Assembly: GCA_041600735.1 (NCBI GenBank)
Contig: JBFIJN010000062.1
Location: 1-25,242, forward strand
DNA length: 25,242 nucleotides
Source of the DNA: Paraliomyxa sp041600735
GTDB taxonomy: Bacteria > Myxococcota_A > Polyangia > Nannocystales > Nannocystaceae
Direction of reading: 5' to 3'
Each line of letters starts with the position of its first letter. Position 1 is the stretch's first letter. The notes under the pieces were generated by a model that worked only from the letters and a program-made list of their open reading frames with translations, was not told where the DNA came from and searched no databases. The translations under genes were made by a program, and so were the position numbers. Shown piece after piece: positions 6,801 to 14,372 of the stretch.

Positions 6801-8150
6801 CTATATCCCCGCGAGCAACAACAGCGTGGGATCTTCGAGGTAGCGCCGCACCTCTTGCAGAAAGCTGGCGCCCTCGAAGCCGTCGACCACGCGGTGGTCG
6901 AGCGACACGGAGAGGTTCATCAGGTGGCCCACGACGATCTCGTCGCGCTCGTTCACCACCGGGGTCTTGCGGATCGCGTGCACGCCGAGGATGCCGACCT
7001 CGGGGTAATTGAGGATGGGAGTGGCGAGCACGCCGCCGATGGCGCCGAGGCTGGTGATCGTGAAGGTCGAGCCGGTGAGCTCCTCGCGGCTGGCCTTGAA
7101 CGCCTTCGCCGCGTCGCCGAGGCGCTGGATCTCGCGCCCGATGTCGAGCAGGCTGAGGCGATCCGCATCGTGCACCACCGGAACCATTAGCCCTTGGTCG
7201 GTGGCGGTGGCGATGCCGATGCTGTAGCGCTTCTTGACCACGATGTTGCCGCCGGCCTCGTCGAGCATGGCGTTGACGATCGGGTACTTCTTGAGCGCGA
7301 GGATCACCGCCTTGACGATGAATGGCAGGTAGCTGAGCTTGACGCCCTCTTGCTCGGCCGCGCGGCGGGCCTGGTCGCGCACCTTCACCAGCGCGCTCAC
7401 GTCGATCTGCTCGACGTAGGTGTAGTGGACCGCGGTCGTGTACGACTTGACCATGCCCTCGGCGATGCGCCGTCGCATGCCACGGAACGGGATCAGCTCG
7501 TCGGGGGCGGGCTCCCCCACGCGACGAGGCACGGGCGCAGCGACTGGCGCGGGGGCGGCCGGGGGGGCGCTCGCGGCGACTGGCGTCGGAGTCGAGACCG
7601 GCGCGGGCGGAGTGGCGGTCGGCGCGGCCACGGGCGCGGGCGCGGAGGTCACGACACCGGTCGGGATCGGGGCCGGCATCGCCGCGGCCTGCAGCACCTC
7701 GGACTTCGTGATCCGCCCCTCCCGTCCGGCCACCGTGCCGATGTCGATGCCTTGCTCACGAGCCAGCGCACGCGCGGCCGGGGTGGCGAGCACCTTCCCC
7801 GTGACCGCATCGCGGGGCGCCACGGCGGGAGCGCTCGAGGGAGCCGGAGCTCCCGCGGCCGGGGTCGTCACCGTCGCCACCGGAGCCACCGTCGCCACCG
7901 GAGCCGCCGTCGCCACCACCTCGCCGAGCACTGCGATCACCTCGCCGACCTCGGCCACCGCACCTTCTTCCACCACGATCCGCTCGACGATGCCCGCGTG
8001 CGGGGCGGGGATCTCGACCGTGGCCTTGTCGGTCATCACCTCCACGAGGCCCTCATTGGCGGCAACGTGGTCACCGGGCTGCTTGAGCCAGCGAACGATC
8101 TCGCCTTCGACGACGCCTTCACCGATGGCAGGGAGCTTGAACTCGGGCAT
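6801..8150 (-). CDS. Dihydrolipoamide acyltransferase (E2) of a 2-oxoacid dehydrogenase complex
   Basis: A 449-aa core enzyme that moves an acyl group from lipoyl-lysine to CoA. Residues 1-78 form one lipoyl domain with the modified Lys42 in MTDKATVEI. An Ala/Pro/Val linker follows (about 79-115). The E3/E1-binding domain covers about 119-156 (LATPAARALAREQGIDIG, then GRITKSEV). A second Ala/Pro linker leads to the catalytic domain from about 218, ending in SLDHRVVDG with the active-site His419. ATG at 8150 has GGAGAG upstream. The gene lies between E1beta (57-bp gap) and E3. The substrate (pyruvate or branched-chain 2-oxoacid) cannot be told from sequence by eye. E2 is complete, unlike the E1 chains beside it. 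Confidence 0.95.
   Translation of the reverse strand: MPEFKLPAIGEGVVEGEIVRWLKQPGDHVAANEGLVEVMTDKATVEIPAPHAGIVERIVVEEGAVAEVGEVIAVLGEVVATAAPVATVAPVATVTTPAAGAPAPSSAPAVAPRDAVTGKVLATPAARALAREQGIDIGTVAGREGRITKSEVLQAAAMPAPIPTGVVTSAPAPVAAPTATPPAPVSTPTPVAASAPPAAPAPVAAPVPRRVGEPAPDELIPFRGMRRRIAEGMVKSYTTAVHYTYVEQIDVSALVKVRDQARRAAEQEGVKLSYLPFIVKAVILALKKYPIVNAMLDEAGGNIVVKKRYSIGIATATDQGLMVPVVHDADRLSLLDIGREIQRLGDAAKAFKASREELTGSTFTITSLGAIGGVLATPILNYPEVGILGVHAIRKTPVVNERDEIVVGHLMNLSVSLDHRVVDGFEGASFLQEVRRYLEDPTLLLLAGI
7870..7917 (-). repeat. 18-bp tandem repeat coding for the Ala/Pro/Val linker of E2
   Basis: ACCGTCGCCACCGGAGCC occurs twice in exact tandem (7870-7887, 7888-7905), followed by a partial third copy to 7917. 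It codes for APVATV units in the flexible linker after the lipoyl domain. Such linkers commonly change length by repeat slippage. Confidence 0.8.
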
Positions 8151-8207
8151 GTCGGGACGACTCTCCGTGGGATGCGACCCCTCGACGGGGCCGGGCTTGG
8201 CCAGAGG

Positions 8208-9170
8208 CTAGTAACTCGCGATCCGCTGGATCGCTTCGACCACCCGCTCCACGCGGGGCAGCGCCTCATCCTCTTCGGACGGGCGCAGCGGGGGCACGGC
8301 CCCGGTCACGCGCAAGATCGGGGCATCGAGGTAGAGGATTGCCGCGTCGGCGAAGTGCGCCGCCAGCTCGGCGCCCACCCCACCGCCACGCGGACCCGCG
8401 TGAACGATGACGATGCGGCCAGTGGCGCGAGCCTCGGCCTCGAGCGTCGTGAAATCGAGCGGGGCGAGGCAACCGGGCTCGACGACCGCGGCATCGACAC
8501 CGGATTGCTCGACGGCCTGCAGCGCCAGCGGGAGCGCGGCGCCCCAGGCAAACACCGTGGCCGCCTCACCGTCGCGCACGCGATGAGCCGCGACCGGGCT
8601 CCGCCCCAGCTCGAGCGCTTGCTCGCGCTGCGGGACACCGATCACGACCCGGCGCGGGAGCAGCAGCACGGTGGGCCCGGCCGAGGCCGAGTGCTCGACG
8701 GCCGCGCGCAGCCAGGCACCGGCCTCGTGGGGCTGCCCGGCGCACAGCACTCGCAGACCAGGCACCGCGGTGAGCATGGTCGCCGCGACCTCGCCCGTGT
8801 CACCGCCCAGACCGAAGCCCGGGCCGCTGGGCGCCACGATGCACAGCGGCACCGACAGGGTCTCTTCGTTGCGCCACGACCAGGCGACCGCCTCGCGCAG
8901 TCCGGCCAGCCCCTCGAGCAGCGCGCTGGCCCCGGGCAGCAGCATCACTGGATGTCGACCCGCGGCCGCCAGCCCAGCCGCATGGGCGAAGGGCACGGTG
9001 GGCACGAGCGGCGTGGCGAGCAGCCGCGCGTGCAGCTCCGGATCTTGGGTCGCGACGCGGGACAGGCCCAACATCCCGCCGTCGAGGACATCCTCGCCGA
9101 GCAGCACGCGGCGCTCGTCCTCGCGCAGGAGCTGCGCCATCACCTCGGCCATGTGTCCCAGCACGGTCAC
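8208..9170 (-). CDS. E1 beta-like subunit of 2-oxoacid dehydrogenase, probably degenerate active site
   Basis: A 320-aa protein of normal E1beta length, starting with GTG at 9170 that overlaps the E1alpha stop as GTGA. The fold is recognisable: RRVLLGEDVLDGGMLGLSR near the N-terminus, AAGRHPVMLLPG, VPGLRVLCAGQPHEAGAWLRA, and a transketolase C-terminal domain from about residue 185. Compared by eye with the family consensus, the Glu that activates thiamine diphosphate (in TPIAEA) is Pro57 (TPLVPT). The HSQ catalytic His in the GGHYHSQ segment is Thr125 (GGDTGEV). Both alignments need no gaps. It may be a structural or regulatory subunit, or an enzyme with changed chemistry. The family call is firm; loss of activity is inferred from remembered consensus. 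Confidence 0.85.
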   Translation of the reverse strand: MTVLGHMAEVMAQLLREDERRVLLGEDVLDGGMLGLSRVATQDPELHARLLATPLVPTVPFAHAAGLAAAGRHPVMLLPGASALLEGLAGLREAVAWSWRNEETLSVPLCIVAPSGPGFGLGGDTGEVAATMLTAVPGLRVLCAGQPHEAGAWLRAAVEHSASAGPTVLLLPRRVVIGVPQREQALELGRSPVAAHRVRDGEAATVFAWGAALPLALQAVEQSGVDAAVVEPGCLAPLDFTTLEAEARATGRIVIVHAGPRGGGVGAELAAHFADAAILYLDAPILRVTGAVPPLRPSEEDEALPRVERVVEAIQRIASY

Positions 9171-10114
9171 GACGACGCGCCTCCTGCATCGAGCCGCTCG
9201 AGCTCGTCTTCGAGCTGCGCGAACGCTTGCTCGAGCTGCCCGCGGATCTCGGCCTCACATACGTCTTGGAAGGTTGCCGACCACTCGCCGCGCCCGTCGA
9301 GGAAGCGACGCAGGCGCTCGATCGGATCGCGATGCGCGGGTGGATCGTGCAGCAGCGGGGTGACGACCACGTCGACGATCCCCGGGCCTCGGCCCCCACG
9401 CGCGCGCTCGGCCGCCGACACGATCGTATTGTGCACGGCGATCGGATCCGCACCGTCGACTCGGCGCGCCCACAGCCCGCAGGCGCGCACGCGATCGGCC
9501 ACGCTGTCGCCGAGCACCCCGGCCTCGGCCGGCGCTCCGTTGGGCCACAGCTGCGAGCGCACCACCAGCACCAGCGGCAGATCGCACGAGGCGGCCAGCG
9601 CGAGCGTCTCGGTGAATGCCGCGGCCGTGCTCGTACCCTCGCCGCACAGCGCGAACACGGCCCGACCGCTCGCGGCCAAGCGCTCACCGTGGGCGTGCCC
9701 GGCCGCCAGTGCCAGGTGCATGCCGAGCGCGTCGGTCCCCGGAGCGATGTGTCGCGCGGGGCTCGAGACTCGCCCCACCTGGCTGCGACCTTCGCGGCCC
9801 ATCACGCGGCGCACGAGCTCGGCGAGCGGCATGCCTCGCACCAGCGCGATCGCGAGGTCGCGACCGCCGGGGAAGATCCACTCTTGCTCGTGCGCGACGC
9901 GGGCCGTCGCGACCACCGCCGATTCCTCACCCGCCGATGAGGCCCACATCGGCAGGCCCGCGCGACCCAAGCGAAGGTCGAGGCTGCGAGCGGCGACGAG
10001 CTCCTTGTAGTAGCTGCGCACGTCCAGCCCACCCACGGAGGCCCCGCCCGTGAGTCGACCCTCGGCATCGAGCAGGGCAACGGCGCCTTCGGGGTCCCAG
10101 GGGGTGCTCTCCAT
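9167..10114 (-). CDS. E1 alpha-like subunit of 2-oxoacid dehydrogenase, altered cofactor motif
   Basis: A 315-aa protein. ATG at 10114 is preferred; a TTG at 10126 would add four residues. Early conserved blocks are present (SYYKELVAARSLDLRLGRAG, WIFPGGRDLAIALVRGMPL). The thiamine-diphosphate/Mg site, normally GDG followed about 26 residues later by NN, reads GEG at 158-160 and RSQ at 186-188 (LVLVVRSQLWPNG). So both usual metal ligands, Asp and Asn, are replaced (Glu159, Ser187). The loop that usually carries GxHS/T near the C-terminus is shortened to TPLLHDPPAHRDP. It is coupled to E1beta by a GTGA overlap and heads the cluster. The pair may have little or no decarboxylase activity; D-to-E is conservative, so this is less certain than for E1beta. 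Confidence 0.83.
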   Translation of the reverse strand: MESTPWDPEGAVALLDAEGRLTGGASVGGLDVRSYYKELVAARSLDLRLGRAGLPMWASSAGEESAVVATARVAHEQEWIFPGGRDLAIALVRGMPLAELVRRVMGREGRSQVGRVSSPARHIAPGTDALGMHLALAAGHAHGERLAASGRAVFALCGEGTSTAAAFTETLALAASCDLPLVLVVRSQLWPNGAPAEAGVLGDSVADRVRACGLWARRVDGADPIAVHNTIVSAAERARGGRGPGIVDVVVTPLLHDPPAHRDPIERLRRFLDGRGEWSATFQDVCEAEIRGQLEQAFAQLEDELERLDAGGASS

Positions 10115-10140
10115 CGTCGGGTCCAAGAATGGCCTCTGAA

Positions 10141-10160
10141 GCCGCCGTTTGCGGCCTTTT
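10141..10160. other. Hairpin with T-run upstream of E1alpha, containing a 14-bp repeat
   Basis: GCCGC-CGTTT-GCGGC is followed on the plus strand by CTTTT. That is a small terminator-like shape, but no plus-strand gene ends here. On the minus strand it would sit in the leader of the E1alpha gene. The segment GTTTGCGGCCTTTT (10147-10160) recurs exactly at 13071-13084, upstream of the leftward kinase gene. Confidence 0.35.
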
Positions 10161-10309
10161 GCAGCTCCGCGCAGCTTTTAGCCGCCGCGCCCCGGCAGCG
10201 TCAAGCGCGGGCCGACGACGCGCGAGGAGAATGCCCACGGCTCCCGACCAAACTCACGAAAAGCGCGAGATCAACCCCCGCGCCCGTGCTACAGCACAAG
10301 GACCCACGC

Positions 10310-11071
10310 ATGCTGACCGTCGCTTCTCTGCTCGCCGCCATGACCATCGCCGGGGCCTTTTGGGTGGGCGTGCTGGCAGCCCGTCGTCTCCGCGACTGGG
10401 GCGAGGGACGGCGAGCCCTCGAGGAGGGTGGCCCCAGCCCCCTCGCGCTCGCCGCAGCCGCGGGGGCCCCTCCCGACGACACCGCGTCGCGTCGGGTACG
10501 ATCGCTCGTGGCCCAGCGCATCAAGGACAACCGGTGGGCCGGGGGCCGTGCGCTCCCGCGCGGCTCCGGGGCGGAGCCCGGGGCGATCGTCACCGCCGAG
10601 GGCGAGCTCGGGCTCACCACCCTGCGGGTCGGCGACGTGGTCGTGCTCGACGGGGGCGACCCCGAGCTCGGCGGCGACTTCATCACCGAGGGCGTGATCA
10701 ACCTACGCGAGGGCGGCACCACGACGGTGGTCGCGAACCTCAGCGATGGCGATCGCCGGCGGTGGCTGGTGGGCAGCGAGGATCAAGACCGCTGGCTGTT
10801 GGTCCAGCCGGTGAGCGACCACGGCCTCTCGGGCGAGCCGCCCCGCAACATCCGGCGCGAGCGCGGGCTCTATACGCTCGAGCGCCGCGGCCAAGCGAGT
10901 GCGGCGTGCGTGGGCCGACATGAGCGCCCGGCCCAGTCGCGCGCCGCCACCTACCTGTTTCGCGCCACCGGACGCGACGTGCTGTGGCTCGAGCGCTGGG
11001 GCAGCGAGGTGCTGATGGGCGAGGGTCGAGCGATCGACGCGGGCGACTTCTCGTTCCTGCCGGGCTCGTGA
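10310..11071 (+). CDS. Membrane-anchored protein with DUF4178-like domain
   Basis: A 253-aa protein. ATG at 10310 is chosen over an upstream start at 10286 because AAGGA lies about 7 nt before it. One membrane helix is at residues 4-24 (VASLLAAMTIAGAFWVGVLA), followed by a charged cytoplasmic-type stretch. Residues about 95-180 resemble DUF4178: LTTLRVGDVVVLDGGDPELG, GDFITEGVINLREGG, RRRWLVGSEDQDRWLLVQPV. The C-terminal part continues the same beta-rich pattern (AATYLFRATGRDVLWLERWG). DUF4178 has no settled function. The gene stands alone, divergent from the dehydrogenase cluster and convergent with the stress-protein gene. A short inverted repeat GTGCT-AC-AGCAC (10286-10297) lies just before the ribosome-binding site. 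Confidence 0.75.
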   Translation: MLTVASLLAAMTIAGAFWVGVLAARRLRDWGEGRRALEEGGPSPLALAAAAGAPPDDTASRRVRSLVAQRIKDNRWAGGRALPRGSGAEPGAIVTAEGELGLTTLRVGDVVVLDGGDPELGGDFITEGVINLREGGTTTVVANLSDGDRRRWLVGSEDQDRWLLVQPVSDHGLSGEPPRNIRRERGLYTLERRGQASAACVGRHERPAQSRAATYLFRATGRDVLWLERWGSEVLMGEGRAIDAGDFSFLPGS

Positions 11072-11074
11072 GCG

Positions 11075-11092
11075 CTTCGCCCCCTAGCGAAG
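11075..11092. terminator. Hairpin between convergent genes, spanning a stop codon
   Basis: CTTCGC-CCCCTA-GCGAAG forms a perfect 6-bp stem just after the rightward gene ends at 11071. It holds the TAG of the leftward stress-protein gene (11086-11084) in its loop. No T-run is seen; a bidirectional end signal is plausible from position. Confidence 0.4.
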
Positions 11093-11626
11093 GTCGGCCG
11101 GGACGACCAGCACCGGGCAGGACGCCTGCCGAATCACGCGATCGGCCGTGCTCCCCACGAAGAATCGCGCCACGCGGCTGCGGCCGCTCGCGGCCATCAC
11201 GATGAGGTCGGGCTTGAAGCGCTCGGTCTCCTCGAGGATCACGGCCAGCGGCTGGCCAGGGCGCACCGCGTACTCGAGCCGCAGCCCCTGCCCAAACACC
11301 GGCCCGAGCTGCTCGAGCGCGGCCGTGGAGGTGATCCGCGCCCGGTCGTGGATCTCTTGGATCAGCGCGCTCGGCAGCGCGACCGGGCCCGTGTACACGG
11401 TGGCCGTGTGCAGCGGGGGCGTGGAGTGGACCAGGCGCACGGTGCTGTCATAGAAGCGCGCCAGCGAGGTGGCCAGCGCGAGCGCGCGGACGGTCGCCGG
11501 CGTGAACACGATCTCGTGTCCGTTGACCGTCACCGCCTGCGCCCCTTTCTCGGCGTCCTCGTCGCCCGCGTCGATGAAATCAACGGGCACGAGGATCCGG
11601 CGGAAGGTCTCGATGACGTCGCTCAT
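11084..11626 (-). CDS. Universal stress protein (UspA family)
   Basis: A 180-aa single-domain Usp protein. It begins ETFRRILVPVDFIDAG, the typical first strand with an Asp that contacts nucleotide. It has a helix rich in Ala/Leu (TVRALALATSLARFYDSTVRLVH) and ends with LIVMAASGRSRVARFF, VGSTADRV and CPVLVVP. The usual ATP-binding pattern is G-2x-G-9x-G-S/T. Here it reads G148-R-S-R151 and then G158-S159, so the second glycine is Arg. Nucleotide binding may be weakened or changed. An insert (about residues 21-38, DAGDEDAEKGAQAVTVNG) is longer than in short Usp proteins. The gene lies 126 bp downstream of the leftward Ser/Thr kinase gene and may share its transcript. Confidence 0.92.
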   Translation of the reverse strand: MSDVIETFRRILVPVDFIDAGDEDAEKGAQAVTVNGHEIVFTPATVRALALATSLARFYDSTVRLVHSTPPLHTATVYTGPVALPSALIQEIHDRARITSTAALEQLGPVFGQGLRLEYAVRPGQPLAVILEETERFKPDLIVMAASGRSRVARFFVGSTADRVIRQASCPVLVVPADLR

Positions 11627-11752
11627 GGCTCTGCAACGGTATCACCGTCGTCCGCGGCGCGTGACGGCAAGCTTTGCCCGCAGCGTGGCGCGACCGGGGC
11701 TCGCGGCTGAGCACCGTCGCGCGCGACCGCGAAGAGCACGCCGTGACCGGCC

Positions 11753-12964
11753 TCAGAGCTCGGGGTACACCAGCTGCATCACGGACCCGCCCACCTCGAG
11801 GTGCTCGTCCCGCCCGAGCAGGCGACGCTCCGCCTTGGCCAGCACCCGTCCGGCCACCTTCACGCGCCCGTCGTCGTGCAGGGCATGAACCTCGGGCAGG
11901 TCGGGCGGGCCCGCCCACTCGACCACCACCTGCAGCTCCTCGAGCCCGTCCTCGCGCAGCACCACCTCGCAGTACGCGGCCGCGCCCACCCGATGACTGC
12001 CCGGGAGGAGCAGCAGATCCTCGTGACCCCCCCATGGATGCGTGAGCCGCAGGATCGCCCCCGACACCGCGCCGAGATCGTAGTGCAGCACCTCGCCGAT
12101 CGCGTTGCCCAGCGCGCGCGCGTCGGCGAAGCGGTCGTTGGGGTCCTTGGCTAGGCCCCGCGCGACGAGCTCGTGCAGCGCCCGCGGCAGCGAGGCCCCC
12201 TCGCGGTAGTACGACAGCGGCACCATCGGCGTGCGCACGTGGGCAGCGATCCACGCGACCGGATCATCGCGATAGGTCTCGCGCACCTCGCTGAACGTAC
12301 GATCGGCGAAGTACACGCTGTGGCCCGTGAGGAGCTCGTAGAGGATCGTGGTCAGGCTGTACACGTCACTCGCCGGCGTGAGCGGTGCCCCGTGGATCTG
12401 CTCGGGCTGCATGTAGCGCGGCGTGCCCACGAGCATGCCGTCGAGCGTCACGCCCACGCCCACCGTGCTCTCGGCGTCCCACGCCCGGGCCAGCCCAAAG
12501 TCGATGACCTTCACGTTCTGATCGGGCTCGACCCACAGGTTCTCGGGCTTGATGTCGCGGTGCACGATGCCCCGTGCATGAGCCTCGGCGAGGCCGAGGC
12601 AGGCCTGGTGCACGACCCACAGCGCCTGGCCCGGCGGCAACGCGTGATCGAAGTCGTGCCAGTGGTCGAGCTGCGCGCCGTCGAGCTCGTCCATCAGCAT
12701 GAACACGTAGCCGGCCTCGTCGCGACCCGCGTCGCGAACCCGCACGACGTGAGCGTTGGTGAGGCTGCGCAGCACGGAAATCTCACGCAGCGCGCGACGG
12801 GCGGTGGCCGCATCGAGCACCGGGCGCAGTGACACCTTGAGCGCGCCCGGCTCCGCGAGCTGGGGCGCGCGCACGCGGTAGACCACGGCGAACGCCCCCT
12901 CACCCAGCACATCGAGAACCTCGTACTGGCCGAAGCGGTCCCCGCGTCGCAATTGGAGCGCCAT
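11753..12964 (-). CDS. Eukaryotic-type Ser/Thr protein kinase with FHA-like C-terminal domain
   Basis: A 403-aa soluble kinase. ATG at 12964 starts just before the kinase fold (MALQLRRGDRFGQYEVLDVL). The glycine loop is GEGAFAVVY (21-29), the ATP-anchoring lysine is Lys43 (ALKV), the catalytic loop is HRDIKPEN (135-142), the metal-binding DFG is 155-157, and PEQ follows GTPRYM in the activation segment. All essential residues are present. No membrane segment is seen. Residues about 305-403 are beta-rich and end RVLAKAERRLLGRDEHLEVG, resembling the closing strands of a divergent FHA phosphopeptide-binding domain; the canonical GR...S..H signature is not clear. It may couple phosphorylation to binding of a partner. 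The stress protein downstream is one candidate partner by position only. Confidence 0.93.
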   Translation of the reverse strand: MALQLRRGDRFGQYEVLDVLGEGAFAVVYRVRAPQLAEPGALKVSLRPVLDAATARRALREISVLRSLTNAHVVRVRDAGRDEAGYVFMLMDELDGAQLDHWHDFDHALPPGQALWVVHQACLGLAEAHARGIVHRDIKPENLWVEPDQNVKVIDFGLARAWDAESTVGVGVTLDGMLVGTPRYMQPEQIHGAPLTPASDVYSLTTILYELLTGHSVYFADRTFSEVRETYRDDPVAWIAAHVRTPMVPLSYYREGASLPRALHELVARGLAKDPNDRFADARALGNAIGEVLHYDLGAVSGAILRLTHPWGGHEDLLLLPGSHRVGAAAYCEVVLREDGLEELQVVVEWAGPPDLPEVHALHDDGRVKVAGRVLAKAERRLLGRDEHLEVGGSVMQLVYPEL

Positions 12965-13244
12965 CGCGAGCGAGAGAATCCCCCGAACCCAGGGTGCGCG
13001 GGGCGCTCGGGCCCGAGCTCCCCAAACGGGGTTGGGCGCCAATCTTGCCGTGAAACCGCTCGGGTGCGCTGTTTGCGGCCTTTTGGGGGTCGTGTTAGCC
13101 TTTGCTCGTCCACGGTGTCTTGATCGCCCGAGGCCATGCTCACTCGGGGGGCGGGTGACCTTAGGTTCCCCTCACCCCGACATCCATGGCCGAACCCAAC
13201 GGGCTACCCGAGTACCGTCCTCACGACCTCGACGAGAAGGCTGA
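12965..13244. other. Divergent intergenic region, 280 bp
   Basis: This lies between the leftward kinase gene and the rightward 360-aa protein gene and should hold both promoters. No strong -35/-10 pair is recognised. The less GC-rich core is at about 13060-13115 and includes the 14-bp repeat GTTTGCGGCCTTTT (13071-13084) also found upstream of E1alpha. A ribosome-binding site GAGAAGG (13233-13239) precedes the rightward gene. Confidence 0.5.
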
Positions 13245-14327
13245 ATGAGCAGCACCGACCAGGAATCCGCCCCCCAGCCCGGCGATCGGCTGTACCAACA
13301 CAGCAAGCGCAAGCAGTGGGGCTTTGCCGTGCTCGCGTGGGAGCGCGACGGCAAGCGCGGTTACCAGTTCGAAGACGGCGAGCTCCGCGTCTTCGCCGAA
13401 GGCTTCTACAAGTTCTTGCGCGAGGCCGAGTGCCCGCCCGATCAGGCCTCGCGGCTGCTCATCAAGCTCGGCCGCCAGAGCGGCGTGGGCAAGGGCGCCG
13501 ATGGCAAGATCAAGGAGCGCCAGCTCACCTTCGAAGAGCAGCTCCACGTACTCCTCGCCGAGTACCCCGAGGGCTTCCTCGACGCCGGATGGAAGCGCCA
13601 GCACCGGGGCGAGGGCGTTCCGCGTCGGCTCAAGCGGCATCGCGACTTCGCCGTCGCCGATGCCACCGAGCTGTTCGCGCCCGACGCCCTCGACGAGATG
13701 ATCAGGTCGGGCGACCACGCCGAGGTGGTCCGCCGCCTCACCGTGATCGTGCACGGCAGCGATCTGGTCACGCGCGCACAGGCCGAGCCGATCGCCAACG
13801 CCACGCCGAGCGCCGAGCTCTCGCTCGGTCTGCGCGACGTCCTCTACGGCAGCGGCGAGTACGAGGTGCGCTTCGACGAGTTCTGTCGCCTGGTGCTCGA
13901 GGCCGGTCGCAAGCAGCTCTCGTGGCCGCTCGCCACCGCGATCATGGCCCAGGTCCGACCCGAGTCCCACGTGGCCGTGCGCCCCACGGTGCTGTCCAAG
14001 CAGGCCCAGTGGGCGCACCCGCGGCTGCGCTACTCCACCAAGCCCGAGGGCAAGGTCTACACCCGCATCCTCACCATGGCGCGCACGGTGAGAGACGCGC
14101 TGACCGGCGCCGGCTACCCGCCCAAGGACCTGCTCGACGTCTACGACTTCATGCTGGTCACGCTGCGCCCGGCGGCCACCAAGATCCTCGACGAGGTTCG
14201 GCATCACCTGGCCCAGCGCGAAGAGGCGCCGGCTGAAGGCGCACCGGCCGAGGCTGCACCGGCCCCAGCCGCGACCGACGACGCGGACGAAGACGACGAA
14301 GACGAAGACGCGGCCGAGGCCGTCTAG
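13245..14327 (+). CDS. Uncharacterised 360-aa protein with acidic C-terminal tail
   Basis: I do not recognise this protein. ATG at 13245 has GAGAAGG 5 nt upstream, which fixes the start. Residues 12-55 form a beta-rich module (PGDRLYQHSKRKQWGFAVLA, then GYQFEDGELRVFAEGFYKFL), suggestive of a small barrel. The middle (about 90-310) is mainly helical and charged, with LTFEEQLHVLLAEYPEGFLD and YSTKPEGKVYTRILTMARTV. The last 45 residues are an Ala/Pro/Glu stretch ending in a strongly acidic tail (DDADEDDEDEDAAEAV). No signal peptide or membrane segment is present, so it should be cytoplasmic. Acidic tails of this kind often contact basic proteins or nucleic-acid-binding partners, but no function can be given. 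Confidence 0.85.
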   Translation: MSSTDQESAPQPGDRLYQHSKRKQWGFAVLAWERDGKRGYQFEDGELRVFAEGFYKFLREAECPPDQASRLLIKLGRQSGVGKGADGKIKERQLTFEEQLHVLLAEYPEGFLDAGWKRQHRGEGVPRRLKRHRDFAVADATELFAPDALDEMIRSGDHAEVVRRLTVIVHGSDLVTRAQAEPIANATPSAELSLGLRDVLYGSGEYEVRFDEFCRLVLEAGRKQLSWPLATAIMAQVRPESHVAVRPTVLSKQAQWAHPRLRYSTKPEGKVYTRILTMARTVRDALTGAGYPPKDLLDVYDFMLVTLRPAATKILDEVRHHLAQREEAPAEGAPAEAAPAPAATDDADEDDEDEDAAEAV

Positions 14328-14347
14328 CGTCGTCGCTTCGCTTCGGG

Positions 14348-14372
14348 CTGGCCTCTAGGACTAGGAGGCCAG
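14348..14372. terminator. Strong hairpin between convergent genes
   Basis: CTGGCCTC (14348-14355) pairs perfectly with GAGGCCAG (14365-14372) around the loop TAGGACTAG, which can itself extend the stem with one bulged base. It follows the rightward 360-aa gene by 20 bp. It contains the TAG stop of the leftward membrane-protein gene (14363-14361). No T-run follows. Confidence 0.5.

Noticed and set aside
7194..10010. A 938-codon open frame on the plus strand across the dehydrogenase cluster
   Set aside because: It is antisense to four clear enzyme genes, is His/Arg/Gly-rich with no domain, and is the expected shadow of third-position GC bias.
10141..10160. Intrinsic terminator on the plus strand
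   Set aside because: The stem plus CTTTT has the right shape, but no plus-strand gene ends upstream; recorded as a leader hairpin instead.
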